From the NCBI RefSeq assembly GCF_003473485.1, contig NC_053042.1, forward strand, positions 54,275,762-54,339,761: a DNA stretch of 64,000 bases, given 5' to 3'. The translations under genes and the position numbers were made by a program. Positions within the stretch are counted from its first letter, which is position 1; each line of letters opens with the position of its first letter. The notes beneath the pieces are model-generated. The model was not told the DNA's origin. It was given only the letters and a program-made list of their open reading frames with translations, and did no database searches. Shown in pieces: positions 45,801 through 58,393 of the stretch. This stretch comes from Medicago truncatula (taxonomy: Eukaryota > Streptophyta > Magnoliopsida > Fabales > Fabaceae).

Positions 45801-46774
45801 TCCATCTTATATCAACTTTGTTTTATTTGCTACTACATGTACACCTTACATTTTATATTCTAATTTAGAGCTACTCAATTATAATTTGACTCAAATTAAT
45901 TTACTTGTGAATACGTTATTTTTTAATCTCCTGTTTAAAAATCTAAGGCTTAATTGCACTTTTCCCCCCTATAGTTTGTCAATTGTGCGATTTTGCCCCC
46001 TTTCTGATTTTATGGTCCCCATGACATTTAATGCTGATGTGTCTGTTTTTTATCAATTAATATGTGCCACGTGTGTAATTCCATTTTTTAAAAAATAAAA
46101 AAATGGTATTTTTTAGATTTTTTGGTAGCTTTGAGTTGTGTGTGCCACATGCCTCATTCTCTCAAAATCTGAAAAATACCATTTTTTTTATTTTTAAAAA
46201 AATGGAATTACACACGTGGCACACATTAATTGATAAAAAACAGACGCATCAGCACTAAATGTCATGGGGACCATAAAATCAGAAAGGGGGAAAACTATAG
46301 GGGGCAAAATCGCTCATTTAAAACTATGGGGTGCAAAATCGCACAATTGACAAACTATAGGGGGAAAAGTGCAATTAAGCCAAAATCTAATTGGTTCAGC
46401 TCATTCTCAATAAATTTTTAAATTTGACAACATAGACATGTTGAAATTTGGACAAAAAAATATATATGATGTAAATACTACATTATTTATAAAGAAATAA
46501 ATTTAGTTTGTATCTAACTTTGTAATATTAATCCCTTCCTCAAAGCTTTGTAATATTAATTAGGGCTAAATAAATTTTTGGTCCTTATAAATATAGCGAA
46601 TTTTGTTTTTAGTTCTTCTAAAAAAATGACATGTTTTTGTCCCTCCAAAATATTTTAGTCCCCATTAAATTAAAATTAAAACTAATATATTATAAATAAA
46701 TATGACTATAATTGAAATATAAAAATGCAAGGTGTACAGCTAATACCAAATAAAACAAAATTGATCTAAGATGG
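45801..46774. mobile_element. Composite fold-back element with nested MITEs
   Basis: A roughly 46-bp inverted repeat (left CATCTTATATCAACTTTG, 45804 onwards; right CAAAATTGATCTAAGATG, ending at 46773) brackets a smaller MITE (45947-46381) and a partial GGSTTAAATATG-type piece (about 46565-46690). The left tip abuts the 3' LTR and may have lost a few bases. No coding sequence. Confidence 0.65.
45947..46381. mobile_element. Mutator-type MITE, GGCTTAATTGCAC family
   Basis: A 435-bp fold-back with ends GGCTTAATTGCACTTTTCCC and its complement. It is flanked by a perfect 9-bp duplication AAAATCTAA (45938-45946 and 46382-46390). The interior is itself a near-complete inverted repeat (ACACGTGGCACA and its match). 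Related to 1171-1432. Nested in the composite element. Confidence 0.88.
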
Positions 46775-47002
46775 GGCAATTTGACAATTGCCCCATACTA
46801 AAACTCGCCTTCCTCCAAATCAAGAAGAAAGAAACAAATTCAAAACGACAGTTATTGGGTTTAGAGAGTGAAAAAAGGAAGAATATTGATTGACTGGGAT
46901 GTGTCAATTGTTGGAAAATATTTTATTTGATTTTTCCTATTTTTAACACTATACATCGTCTTAAGTGTTTTTTTTTTATTCAAAAAACACTTAAGACGAT
47001 GT
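46771..47002. repeat. Two perfect hairpins
   Basis: 46771-46796 is an inverted repeat with arms ATGGGGCAATT and a 4-base loop. 46953-47002 is an inverted repeat of ACATCGTCTTAAGTGTTTTT arms around a short A/T loop. Neither has flanking evidence for transposition. Either could be a collapsed MITE end. Confidence 0.6.
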
Positions 47003-47634
47003 GTCTAATTTGATGATTTTAATTGGTTGATAGTGTAAAGTTGTTTTACACTATCAATTTATTCTAATTAATCTCTTTGTAAATACTCTTCCTCCATGGT
47101 TGTTATAAGAAACATTCTAATTTTTAGATTTATTGAATAATTGATTTTTTTTTTTTTTTTTTACAAAAGCAAACTGATATTTATTTATTTAAATTGATAA
47201 AATACATTAGATATAATAACATGATCAACATTGCTAAAAACGTAAAACGTGAATCTGTGAGCAAACTCACAACATCCAAGTCATTAGCATGCAAAGGCAA
47301 AATATCTACAAATAATATGATAAAATTTAAATCACAAAAATACTCATGCTTCCGTATCTATAACGTTAACACTCAAATCATTGGTTAAATATCTGACTAA
47401 TTGAAGTTGATATTTCAATAGGAGGAACAAAATAAACACCGCAATAAGATGTGAAATCAAACAACGACGAACACCACAATGCCGCACTCGAACAACGAAA
47501 TAACGAAAAAACACAAGAAAAAACTCGATATACTTGGAGTTGGAATCCTCTCCATTTAGAATCTTATTCATTTCTTCAATTTGGAAAAATAAAGACACAC
47601 TAAAGCTTTAAAATAATTAATGATGGATCCACCA
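47003..47634. other. Intergenic, no gene seen
   Basis: AT-rich, with a T18-type tract near 47144 and a short inverted pair TAGTGTAAAG/CTTTACACTA-like near 47030. No supported coding frame. Confidence 0.4.
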
Positions 47635-47643
47635 TATATTTTA

Positions 47644-48029
47644 GGCTTAAATATGGAAATGGTCCCTGCAAATATCTGGCGTATTGGTTTTAGTCCTTAT
47701 ATATATATTTTTTTGGTTTTAGTCCCTGCAAATATAGAATATTTGGTTTTGGTCCTTGGTATTTTGTTTTAATCCTTGTAAAATCATTTCATATTGAAAT
47801 TGGTCCCTGTAATATTCATTTTAGTCCTCATTTTGAGGGACTAAAATCAAATATTCTACATATTACAAGGACCGAATCCAATATGAATCAATTTTACAGG
47901 GACTAAAACAAAATACCAAGGACCAAAACCAAATTTTTTATATTTGCAGGGACTAAAACCAAATTTTTTTTTACAGGGACTAAAACCAAAATGTCAGATA
48001 TTTGCAGGGACTATTTTCATATTTAAGCC
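47644..48029. mobile_element. Mutator-type MITE, GGSTTAAATATG family
   Basis: A 386-bp fold-back beginning GGCTTAAATATGGAAATGG and ending with the near-complement, with inverted arms of well over 100 bases. It is flanked by a perfect 9-bp duplication TATATTTTA (47635-47643 and 48030-48038). Non-coding. Confidence 0.88.
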
Positions 48030-48038
48030 TATATTTTA

Positions 48039-49997
48039 TATGCATATCTCTTTCCTAACGACAATCTCCATTTATTTTTATAAAATGGATAGGAACTCAA
48101 CTCATTTGGAAATCACTTATCTAGATTGAAAGAAAAGGAAAAATAAATATACAAAAGGGTGATTCTAAGTAAAAGATGACATAAAACCATCATTTCTCAA
48201 CGAGTGAAAGAGAAAGAGAACTGAGAGAGAATGTGAGATTTCTCTCACTAATAAACTAGGATCGGCTAAAAACATAAAAGTTTAAAAATTGTTAAGGGAG
48301 TTATAAAGGAATCAAGTATAAAAATAACATTTTGAAAATTGGGCAGTGAGCACTTTAAAAATTTAAAAGTTTTACTTTTCAGCACAATTTATTTTTCAAA
48401 AGGCATTTGTTAACATGACTTTTTTTTTTATCAACCCTCCGGTTTTTAAGGAAAAGAAGTTTTGATAATCCAGAGTTTGATCATGATTTAAGTAAAGTCC
48501 AACAAAGAATTTAACTCGGGTTCTCCTACACAATTTATCCTTGGTGTAGCTCATTAACCGCTTGAAGATGTCAAAGTCATTAATTTAATTTTTATTTAAT
48601 CGAAGTTAATATGTCAATATGAACCGAACAAACATTGCAACAAGACGAAAGATCCAAATAACGCCGCACCAAGAAGACAAACAAAACCCATATAAATTGT
48701 GCCATTCAAAGACAACATAACAACTTGGAAACACATAATTTATCTGCTTGACTAACCCCAATGATCAACGTCGACACTATAACGCATACTTCATCGATGG
48801 GTCAAATTTATGATTGATGTCAACACCATCATGCACACTCTATCAACAATTCAGTTATACAGGCTTTGATGTCTAACATTGGCTCGTTAACACACAATAT
48901 GTTATGGGTCAATTAAACATACAACCTAGATTCAAATTCAAACCCGACTATAAACCTTAAATATGTCATGTTAATGAATAGTCGATTACCATTCTAGAGG
49001 AAAAGAAATTGTGAAGCATATAAAATAGACATTCTTCTATAGCCATGAACACAGATGAACAGTGATTGATTCCACACGTAAAAAAAAAAAAAAACTCATC
49101 CTCAGAATACTAAATCAGTTTACTATCAATTTTTAAAAAAAAATAAAATCTTTTGATGTGTATGTGTTCAAACACCATTCATTTTTGTAAATAAAGAGGT
49201 CAAAGCTACGAGGAAATGACATTTGGAGAAAAAACTCCCACACTTACAACTCACATGCTACTGGTGATGATGTTAAAGTGATGCACATCTTTAAATTAAA
49301 AAAGTATTAAAACAAAATAATTATTTTTCTAAAAAAAATAAAATAATTCAAATTGAAAATAAGTAACACTATTTTTTTTAATCTATGGTCAAGTCAATGG
49401 TCTACATTCTGTTTTACAGAATTCAATGTCTGCATTGTTTGGTGTAAATAATAGTGGTAATCAATAAATCCATATCCTGTATTTTGAAAAGTAAAAATAA
49501 ATCCGTTTAATAATCATCCAAGACAAGAGTGATAAGATAGATGACACATTTCTTAAAAAAAGAGATAGAGGACACACATTTACATTTGACATTTAAATAA
49601 TAAATACATTTTTTAACAAAAATATATTATATATTTTATCATTTTAATTTGTTTTTATACATGAATATAATCGTACTTATTATATAAATATCCGTAGAAA
49701 TAATTTTTTTAAACAAAACTTATCAAGACGATCTTTGACAAATCTTTTGAGTTTTTTTTCTTCTAGGAAATCTTTTAAGAACGGATACAATAAATTGATA
49801 ATACTGTGTTGTTTATGAATTTTTTCTAAATATTTATGCATAGAGTAATGATATATGACCAATTTTTGCTTATATTTTAAGATGAAAAGAGTATTTTTTT
49901 TCAAAAAAAAACAATATATTTAGGTTTTGTTATGTTTTGAAAGGAATATGTTTATATTTTAATGTTTTTTAAAGAATATTTATATTTTTAATGTTAG
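48039..49997. other. Intergenic, no gene seen
   Basis: AT-rich spacer. Segments near 47390-47470 and 48590-48670 resemble each other weakly (AAGTTGATAT... GCAATAAGA and AAGTTAATAT... GCAACAAGA), suggesting an old dispersed repeat. No gene or clear transposon ends. Confidence 0.4.
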
Positions 49998-50006
49998 CAT
50001 TTAATT

Positions 50007-50180
50007 TAGGAGAAAACTTAGGTACAATTCCTTAGATGCTTTTCGTATGGTTCTTAACTAAAAATACATATTTTTTGGATATAACAAACTTTGAGAAAAT
50101 TATGGATTTGAGGAAATCATGATATTTTTAGTTAAGAACCATACGAAAAGCATATAAGGAATTGTACCTAAGTTTTCTCC
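50007..50180. mobile_element. Mutator-type MITE, GGAGAAAAC family
   Basis: A 174-bp element of two inverted arms of nearly 60 bases with one mismatch, starting GGAGAAAACTTAGGTACAAT, around a short loop. It is flanked by a perfect 9-bp duplication TTTAATTTA (49998-50006 and 50181-50189). The near-identity of the arms and exact target duplication indicate recent insertion, about 430 bases upstream of the HHE gene start. Confidence 0.92.
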
Positions 50181-50607
50181 TTTAATTTATTACAAATATA
50201 ATAAAATATGATTTGATTGTCCACAAGTCCTAACTCATCTGATAAAAAATTAATATTATTAGGTTGAGTTTGTCATTTGATCTATTTAAAAAAAAGTAAG
50301 ATTTGCCATTTAAAAAATAAATAGATTGTAAGAGAAAATACCGAGTGAAGAAATAGACTTTCTTCCAAACCACGCATAAATCAACATCAACAGTTTCCAT
50401 TCAGAGCTTGACCTCGAAGCTAACACCAATGACCAAACCAAATCTCTTCTCTCACTTTAACACGGTCGGTGGTTTGCTATAATCCAAATTACTCTGTCGT
50501 TTTCAATTCGTTTTAGTTTTAGACTTTTATATCAACTACTATCTTAATTAATCCATTCCCTCACTGATCTCCAATCACAACCAAAACAACTTCACCACAA
50601 CACTCTA

Positions 50608-52592
50608 ATGGGAAACTGTTTTGTTAAGTCGGAGAAATTAACGGCTGAGATTATACCTCGCGACGTAGCTAAAGTCTATCCAACCGTCCGTTTATACGGT
50701 TCACCAAAAAGCATTCTCACTACTTACATTCGTTTCGCTCTTCTTCACAAATCCGTTTCATTGGATTTCGTTCCCTCATCCGAAACTCTACGAGATCATT
50801 TCGGATCCGACCCGGATGGACACGTCACTCTTCAAGTTGGATCCGAAAGTGTTACGGGTTCGCGGGAGAAGGTGTTGCGGTTTATGGAGGCGCGGTTTCC
50901 GAATTTGGTGACGGCGGCCGGCGGTGGTGGTGTGGAAGAGGGAAAATTGCCGGTGATGGTTACGCTGACGAGGTTGCAGCATAAGAGTATGTTGTGGCAT
51001 GTGGAGAGGGTTTTGAGGTGGGCGGAAGATCTTGTGAAACGTGGAGGGAAAAAGGCCGTTGATCCTTCTGTGGGGAGTCCGAAGATGGAGATAAGGAAAT
51101 TCGCGAGAAGCTATTCGGAGTTGTTGGAAGTTATGATGGAACATGCTCGGATGGAAGAGACTCTTCTCTTCCCTTTCTTTGATCGTGCTGATCGAGGTAA
51201 CCAATTTAGTAGCTAGTAAATTAACTATATAAAATTCATCACTTCATGTCAATTTAGTTCTTATCATAGAGGATTGAATTTACTAGTTTTATATAGTTTA
51301 GATAAAAAAATTGGAGAAGTTCTGATAGTTTAGAGACTAAATTGAATTGATGTTTATAATTTTTTTTTCTAACTATTTACTTTACTCTTTAATTTTGTAT
51401 AGATTTTGTTATATTTATCATTTATGTGAAATAAATTTTGCAGTGTCTGTTTAGAAAGTTTTTTCTCTATATTGCAAGTTTTAATTGGTTTTATTTGTAT
51501 TTTTTTTTTTGAGAGAGGTTTTATTTGTATTTGTTATGCGAATAAAAATGGATTTTTTTTTTTGTTGTACATAGGTTGATTTTTGTTTTCTTCATGTTCT
51601 TGGTTCTGGGTGGATTTCCAAATTGATTTTGTTGAACATTGAAAATGTGTCCTAGAAGGTCGGGATGTAGTATTGATGAATTGTTAAATTAGTGTTTTTT
51701 GTTTTGTAAGTAATTCTTTTTATTTTGGGTACCTTATTTGGTGGGCTACTAGGCTTTGAGAAAGGAAGTTTACTTGTATTTGAAGTAATGCTATGGATGT
51801 GTGTATTTATTTATCTTTTGGGAAAAAATGCAGGGCTCTCTAAAGCTGCAAAAGAGGAACATGCCAGGGACCTACCTCTCATGAATGGCATCAAAGAAAT
51901 CATCAAATCTGTTGGTGTTTTGGACTCGGGAAGCCCTGATTTTCAAGAGGCTTTGTACAACCTTTCTGCTCGCCTCAAGTTATTGCTGGTAAGTTCAGCT
52001 CTTAGAAATAACTCATTTTGGTTGAATTCTCGTTTTAGCGTGTGAAGTAAGTAATTTCAATCATTGACAAATAAATTCGTAGTTGATATTACATGTATGT
52101 GCATACAAAAATGCCGACATGAATAGAGTAACTATTAGTTTTCTCACTTAACTCAATTTATAGGAGTTTGATGTTCTCGATTTCGTTGTTATAATTTCGA
52201 TTAGATTTTGTACCTCCTTGATTTCATCCGCTCTTAGAACATTACTGCTAATAGCATATTTACAGTCAATTTGCGATCTTCTGAATTTTATGTGTTTTTT
52301 AATATGGGCTTTGATTTCTTTGTTAATCTGTCATCAGGGGCAGTGCAAACAACATTTCAAGGAAGAGGAAGTGGATTTACTTCCACTAATGGAGGCATTG
52401 GAGTTAAGCAAAGATCAAGAAGAGACTGCACTAGATCAATGTTTTGATCTGATGCATGGAACACACGGCCGTTTATTAAAGTTTTTTCTTGAAGGGCTTC
52501 AACCTCGTGATTCTATGAAGTACTTGGACTTGATTAGCATGTGTAGTAACCAAGATAAAATGGAATCGATGCTTCAAATGATAGTCATGTGA
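50608..52592 (+). CDS. HHE/hemerythrin-like domain protein
   Basis: Coding exons 50608-51196, 51834-51988 and 52338-52592 (GT/AG borders) give 332 residues, similar to the plant HHE-domain family represented in Arabidopsis by At3g54290 (identified from memory, moderate certainty). The C-terminal two thirds is helical and His/Glu-rich: LQHKSMLWH (H125, H131), EHARMEE (H179, E183, E184), KEEHARDLP, CKQHFKEEE and MHGTHGRLL. These are the spaced ligands expected of a hemerythrin-type di-iron or metal-binding four-helix bundle, and they appear as two HHE-like units. The N-terminus is MGNC, a candidate for N-myristoylation plus palmitoylation. Residues about 25-100 (VRLYGSPKS, LLHKSVSLDFVP) resemble a degenerate glutathione-S-transferase N-terminal fold; this is an inference. 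Biochemical role unknown. Confidence 0.88.
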
Positions 52593-53339
52593 AAGGTCTT
52601 GTTAGCAGGTTTTAATCATCACATACACATGGATGGGCTGTGAACTTAGGTTGTCAATAGATGTAACTTTGTTTTTGTTTTAGTCTAATTTAATTATTTT
52701 GGTGGAAGCACCCAGCACATGATATGGGACATTCTTGTTGAACATGTTAGCCTGGCCTTTTGATTAGGGGAACAAAAAAGTAGGGATATCATTTGGAAAA
52801 GTAGGGCATTTTCTTTTTTCCTTTTCCCCTTTACCTCGTGATAGTTTGGATAAGGTTGTCATGAATATATTCCTCTGTAATGTAATGTACATCCAAGTAT
52901 ATGGACCCAGATTTATTCAAAAGTACATGAGTTTACTGGTTTGTTATATTGCATGTGTTGGGTAGGTAATACGACATTTTAATGAAATTTCTTACCTATG
53001 TCTACCTGCTAGTAGCTCATGTGATGTTTGTTCCCTTTCAAGGTTTTATCACCTATGTCTACCAGCTTAGTATCTAAGAATGAAGTACCTGCTTGTGGCT
53101 TGGATATATCATCTATGGTTCAGAATTTTAAAACCTTACTAAAATAAATAAGTCACTTATGTAAAACTTGAGTAACATGTTTAATTGAACAGAGATTGAT
53201 ATCGATGATACATTGAGCATGAAAATATCTGACTTGTCTAAAGTGCGTATTCAAAATGTTATAGAGTAGGAGTGCTAATTTAAAATGAGTTTGATGATCA
53301 GACTTTTTGTTGTCAGAAGAACAAAATTCAATTAGAGTA
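52593..53339. other. 3' flank of HHE gene, no further gene
   Basis: Probable 3' untranslated region to about 52900, then AT-rich spacer without a supported feature. Confidence 0.4.
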
Positions 53340-53512
53340 ATGATACATAGATACCCTTAGGTGGCAATACATCCTTTGTTACCCACACAAAAATCTGACA
53401 CGTAGTCACGTGGACCCCGCACAAGCACACTTTCTCTTTTCTCTCCTCTTCTCTCTTCCTAATGCATAGGGTGTACAAGGGTGTATGAGAATAAATGGTG
53501 TCTATGCATCAT
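53340..53512. mobile_element. MITE, ATGATACATAGA-end family (copy 2)
   Basis: A 173-bp element with ends ATGATACATAGATACCC and the complement of ATGATGCATAGACACC. The interior matches 537-709 in reverse orientation (GTGGACCCCGCACAAGCACAC). Two same-length copies 53 kb apart support a real MITE family. Target duplication is not clear (GTA at the left, TGTA at the right). Confidence 0.75.
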
Positions 53513-54468
53513 TGTATTGCACGATATTTTGTTAGTTAAGACTCGTAAATTATTGTTGCCGTTCTGCCAATTTTTTTTTTTCAACTTGTGACTTTGCCAG
53601 TACGGCACTTCCACCCTCCATTATCTTTCCATCTCCTCACTTTAATCCTGCTAACTATAATTTTCCAAATAAAGCACTGCCATTATTAACAATTTATCAA
53701 TAATTATCCACCACTTCCCTTGTCACCTCATTATTGTTACCTCTTCTTCACTCATCTGTTATGTTATGACAATCACACAATGCTATCTCACTATCTCCAG
53801 CACCATTTTAACCACAAATCACCCCTTCAACTTTCACTACTACCAAACGCTCACCTACCTATTATTTGTAAAACTCTTCAAATTTGATTGTTACATTTGC
53901 CCCAATGATGTACTACTTAACAACAAGTAATATCTTGAAGGAAGTGCATGTTAATTAAATACTCCAACTAAATGAATATCGCTCTTAAAAGTTAGCTCAT
54001 TAGATGATGATGCCCACACACATATTCATCCAATAATTTGAGAACCTTGCCAATGTGGAACTCCAACTTTAATACCCGAGCTCACACTTATCCAAGTTCC
54101 TGGGTCTAATTCCCTATTGTCATCCTTAACCTAGTTTTGCTACCACATTAGACGAGCTTGGCATCACTTCCAAAAACTAGCTAATGACATTTGGGGGTCT
54201 CACATACATATAATAGTTTGAAAATCTCGACAATGTGAGTTCCAAAAAACTTCTTTAAGACTATTTCATTTTTAATTTTCCATTATTGACTGGATCAAAT
54301 AAAAATTAAAATGTGAAATTTTAAGAAATTTAAAATTAAATAAATTTATAAAATATGTAAAATGATATATATTATTGTACATGCAGGGTTCCCTAATATG
54401 AACCTAAAAATTATGGTCTAAAATGAACCACTTTTAATTTAATAAAATTATAAGTTTAATAAATAAAA
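53513..54468. other. Intergenic with a degenerate repeat
   Basis: Segments near 53985-54065 and 54170-54245 share AGCTAATGACATTTGG/AGATGATGATGC and TTTGARAATCTYG-like phrases, suggesting an old repeat. No gene seen. Confidence 0.35.
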
Positions 54469-54876
54469 GGGGAACTTCTACGGTACACATCACAAATTGA
54501 GGTGCACCGGTAATCCTGCTCCATAAATGTATAAATTAACATTCATTTTATGAAATAAAAAGCTATCCGTCATTAATTATATTTTAGAAAACTTCATTTC
54601 ATAAGAAAAAAATATTATTTCATTCGTTATAAGAATCTTATTAAATTTTTAACATTTTATCATAAAAAATAATCAATATTCTTTAGTATGAGTAATAAAA
54701 ATTAAAAAAAGTCAATTTTATTTCGTCGAAGCTTTTGCAAAATAAGATTTAATTATTATTATTGTCTATGGTTGAAAGTAATTATTTTTCTTCAAAAAAT
54801 CAACTCATTTAATTATTAATTTAACGCTTTGGTGTACCGGTACACTCAAATTATTGGGTGTACCATGGAATTTTCC
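54469..54876. mobile_element. Mutator-type MITE, GGTACACC-arm family
   Basis: A 408-bp element with inverted arms GGGGAACTTCTACGGTACAC and, inverted at the right, GGAAAATTCCATGGTACACC. Both are followed by an AATTKGAGTG/GGTGCACCGGTA block. It is flanked by a perfect 9-bp duplication TAAATAAAA (54460-54468 and 54877-54885). It lies about 290 bases upstream of the RPS27 start codon. Confidence 0.85.
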
Positions 54877-55013
54877 TAAATAAAAAGGAATGAATATTGA
54901 ATTTCACAACAAAAAAAAAAAGAAGAGATGGGACCCAAAGTTGAGAGGGTTGTGGAATAAAATGTGGACGTACATTTTAGAAAAAACAATAGTTATATCA
55001 TATCTTTTTCACA

Positions 55014-55138
55014 TGGGCTCTTAATGGCCCAATGTAAGTGAGTGTCGCCTTTAAATAGATTTTCCATTTAACATTTCCAGTCTTTTGCCTTCTTGCAGTC
55101 GCAGCCCCTTCCAATCTCATCAAGAGTTTCTAGGGTTT
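55014..55138 (+). promoter_or_regulatory. RPS27 promoter: site II and telo-box motifs
   Basis: TGGGCT (55014) and GGCCCA (55026) are site II elements, bound by TCP factors in plants. TAGGGTTT at 55131 is the telo-box AAACCCTA in reverse. This pairing just upstream of the start is a known signature of plant ribosomal-protein and other translation genes. It overlaps the leader. Confidence 0.75.
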
Positions 55139-55167
55139 GCGATTTGATTCATCTCTCAACCTCAACA

Positions 55168-56335
<1,168 letters not shown>

Positions 56336-58393
56336 TTATGGATAAGTGATAAAACTCTAGTCTTTTTGTGGGGCTGGTTCTGATTATTTAATGAGAAATT
56401 TTGGTGTAGTTTCTGTTTAGATTGCTGAATTGAACCAGTTGTCTTGTGTCAATGTGTTTGTTGTTCTCTTCATGCTGAGAAGATTTTGAGTAAATTTGGT
56501 TTGATATGGTTGGTTGACTTTATCCCGTTAGCACTAAATTAAATTTAGCAATTTATTGATATGTTGTTTTGTGCCTTGTTTGATGCTGTGTATTACTTTT
56601 ATGAATGCCTCTAATTTAGCATGACTAGTGCACTAGTGTGGTATTTGGCTACATGTGACATAGGACTTGTTTGTATAGATGCGCCTTGGGACTTTTGAGA
56701 ATATGCCCAACAGTGTTTATTTTTTGACGAATAAAGCCCCTTTGGTAAAATATTGTCCTTCGTTTTACTAGTTAGGTAAAACAACTATGCTTACAACCAT
56801 CCTTACTTTTCACCTTGTCTCGAATGCAGTAAACACATTTGAATGCACCCGCTTCTGTTTATTTTCTAGTCAATATTCAGTTTTTCACATATTCCCTGAA
56901 CAAGTTTTTTTTCGCCATATGTAACTCTAGTGGAGATTCAAGACTTAAATTTCAAATCTTCTGTTGGCATACATGGGTTGTAATTTGGGTTTTTCATTGT
57001 TTTTGAGTTATATCCGGCTTAGTCATTTGTTGTTGGCTAATATGTCTGGGGTCTCTACCTCTCGATAGTTTTCTTTAACTGGGGTTGGCCATCTTTGTTA
57101 CAAAGCCCCTCTGTTTGGACTTGGATACTCGGAATCAAAACTAATCTAGTTGCATGTTATAGCTGCTGCATAAAGCATCCTTTACTTTAACTGGGGTTAG
57201 TATTACTGTCGTGTTATAACTCATAACAGTACTAAAAAGAACAAGCTAAAGAAAAGCCACAAGGATTAGATTAGTGGTGAAGGTCTTGAGTAGTTTGTAT
57301 GAGGTCTGTGATGATGGGCTCAAGTAACAAGCCACGCATTCTAGGCTCAAAGATTTGTGAGCCGGTGTTGCCAAAGACTTGTGAAAAAAAGCAGATATCA
57401 AAAGAACGAAGTTCAGTTTCCAAACTGGTAAGCTTAACCAAGGTAAAAGCAACCAATCCAGTAATACAACAATTATATCCCCCTTCCCCTAAAATAGAAA
57501 ATAAAAGTGCTGCTGCTATGAATTTTGCTTTTACCCAATAGTTGAACACAAACTTGTCATCACGTGTCTATTTAAATCTCACCATCTCTTTTGTGATTTT
57601 GGCAATCACACTCATGTAAGAGAGTTTGGGTATTTGGCGCACACATGGGTTTTATAGTGATATTTTTGACTCACTTTGCTCATTAAAAAAGTTATAGTAA
57701 TAATTTTTTGAGAGGAATGTTATACTTAGTTTGCTCATTAACAAAGATAACCTCATTTTTATTCAAAAGAAATAAAATAACCACGGTCAGTTTTTGGTTT
57801 CCTATAGTTTTTCTACGAGAATGAATCATGGCACAATCACCAATAAATGTGAACATCAATCTCAATTAAAATTCGAACATTGGTTACATTAAGATAGCTA
57901 ACGATGGTGCAAATCGATTTATATATACAAAGTTTATTTTTTCTTGATTACTTTTGAGGTTTTAAAAAAACAAGTTTAAATTTATTTAAAAGAAAGCGCA
58001 TTAAAATGGTCAAAATAATATTAATAATAATAATAATTATTATTATATATATATATATATTTTATTTGTAGATAAAGTGATAAACATCATTTAAAATTCA
58101 CACACAAAAAACAAGTCTATGTTTAAAAGTCAAGTTAGACCTTACATGTTTAAAGTGATTATTAATTTTTTCCTTCAAAAAAGTGACCTTTTCATTGAAA
58201 CAGAAAGTGAAAGCTTGACTGGACCGGTTCCCAGTTGAACCGGACGGTCTGTTCTGGTAGAAAAAGACTTTTTTAACCTTTGCCCTAGTTGTATCGCGCT
58301 CTCCTAAAATCAGAGCAGAGAGTTGAAATGGCGGGAAGTTGAAAAAGTATTTAGAATTGAGAGAAAGAAAGCGCGGTTAGTTGTTCAGTGAAA
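56336..58393. other. Intergenic spacer, no supported gene
   Basis: Contains the RPS27 3' untranslated region and the RNase H2A promoter. Overlapping frames on both strands at 57271-57549 (80-92 codons) are the only sizeable ones. I recognise neither, and their overlap makes a chance origin likely. A TA/TTA microsatellite is at about 58019-58060. Confidence 0.4.

Noticed and set aside
48480-48560. tRNA-like phrase (GGTTCTCCTACAC and TGTAGCTCATTAACCGC)
   Set aside because: Resembles a degraded SINE or a repeat with box A/B words, but spacing and ends do not fit well enough to call.
57271-57549. Overlapping open frames on both strands between RPS27 and RNASEH2A
   Set aside because: Neither product is recognisable, the two strands cannot both be coding, and no splice or promoter signal favours one. 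Could be a small gene, but not supported.
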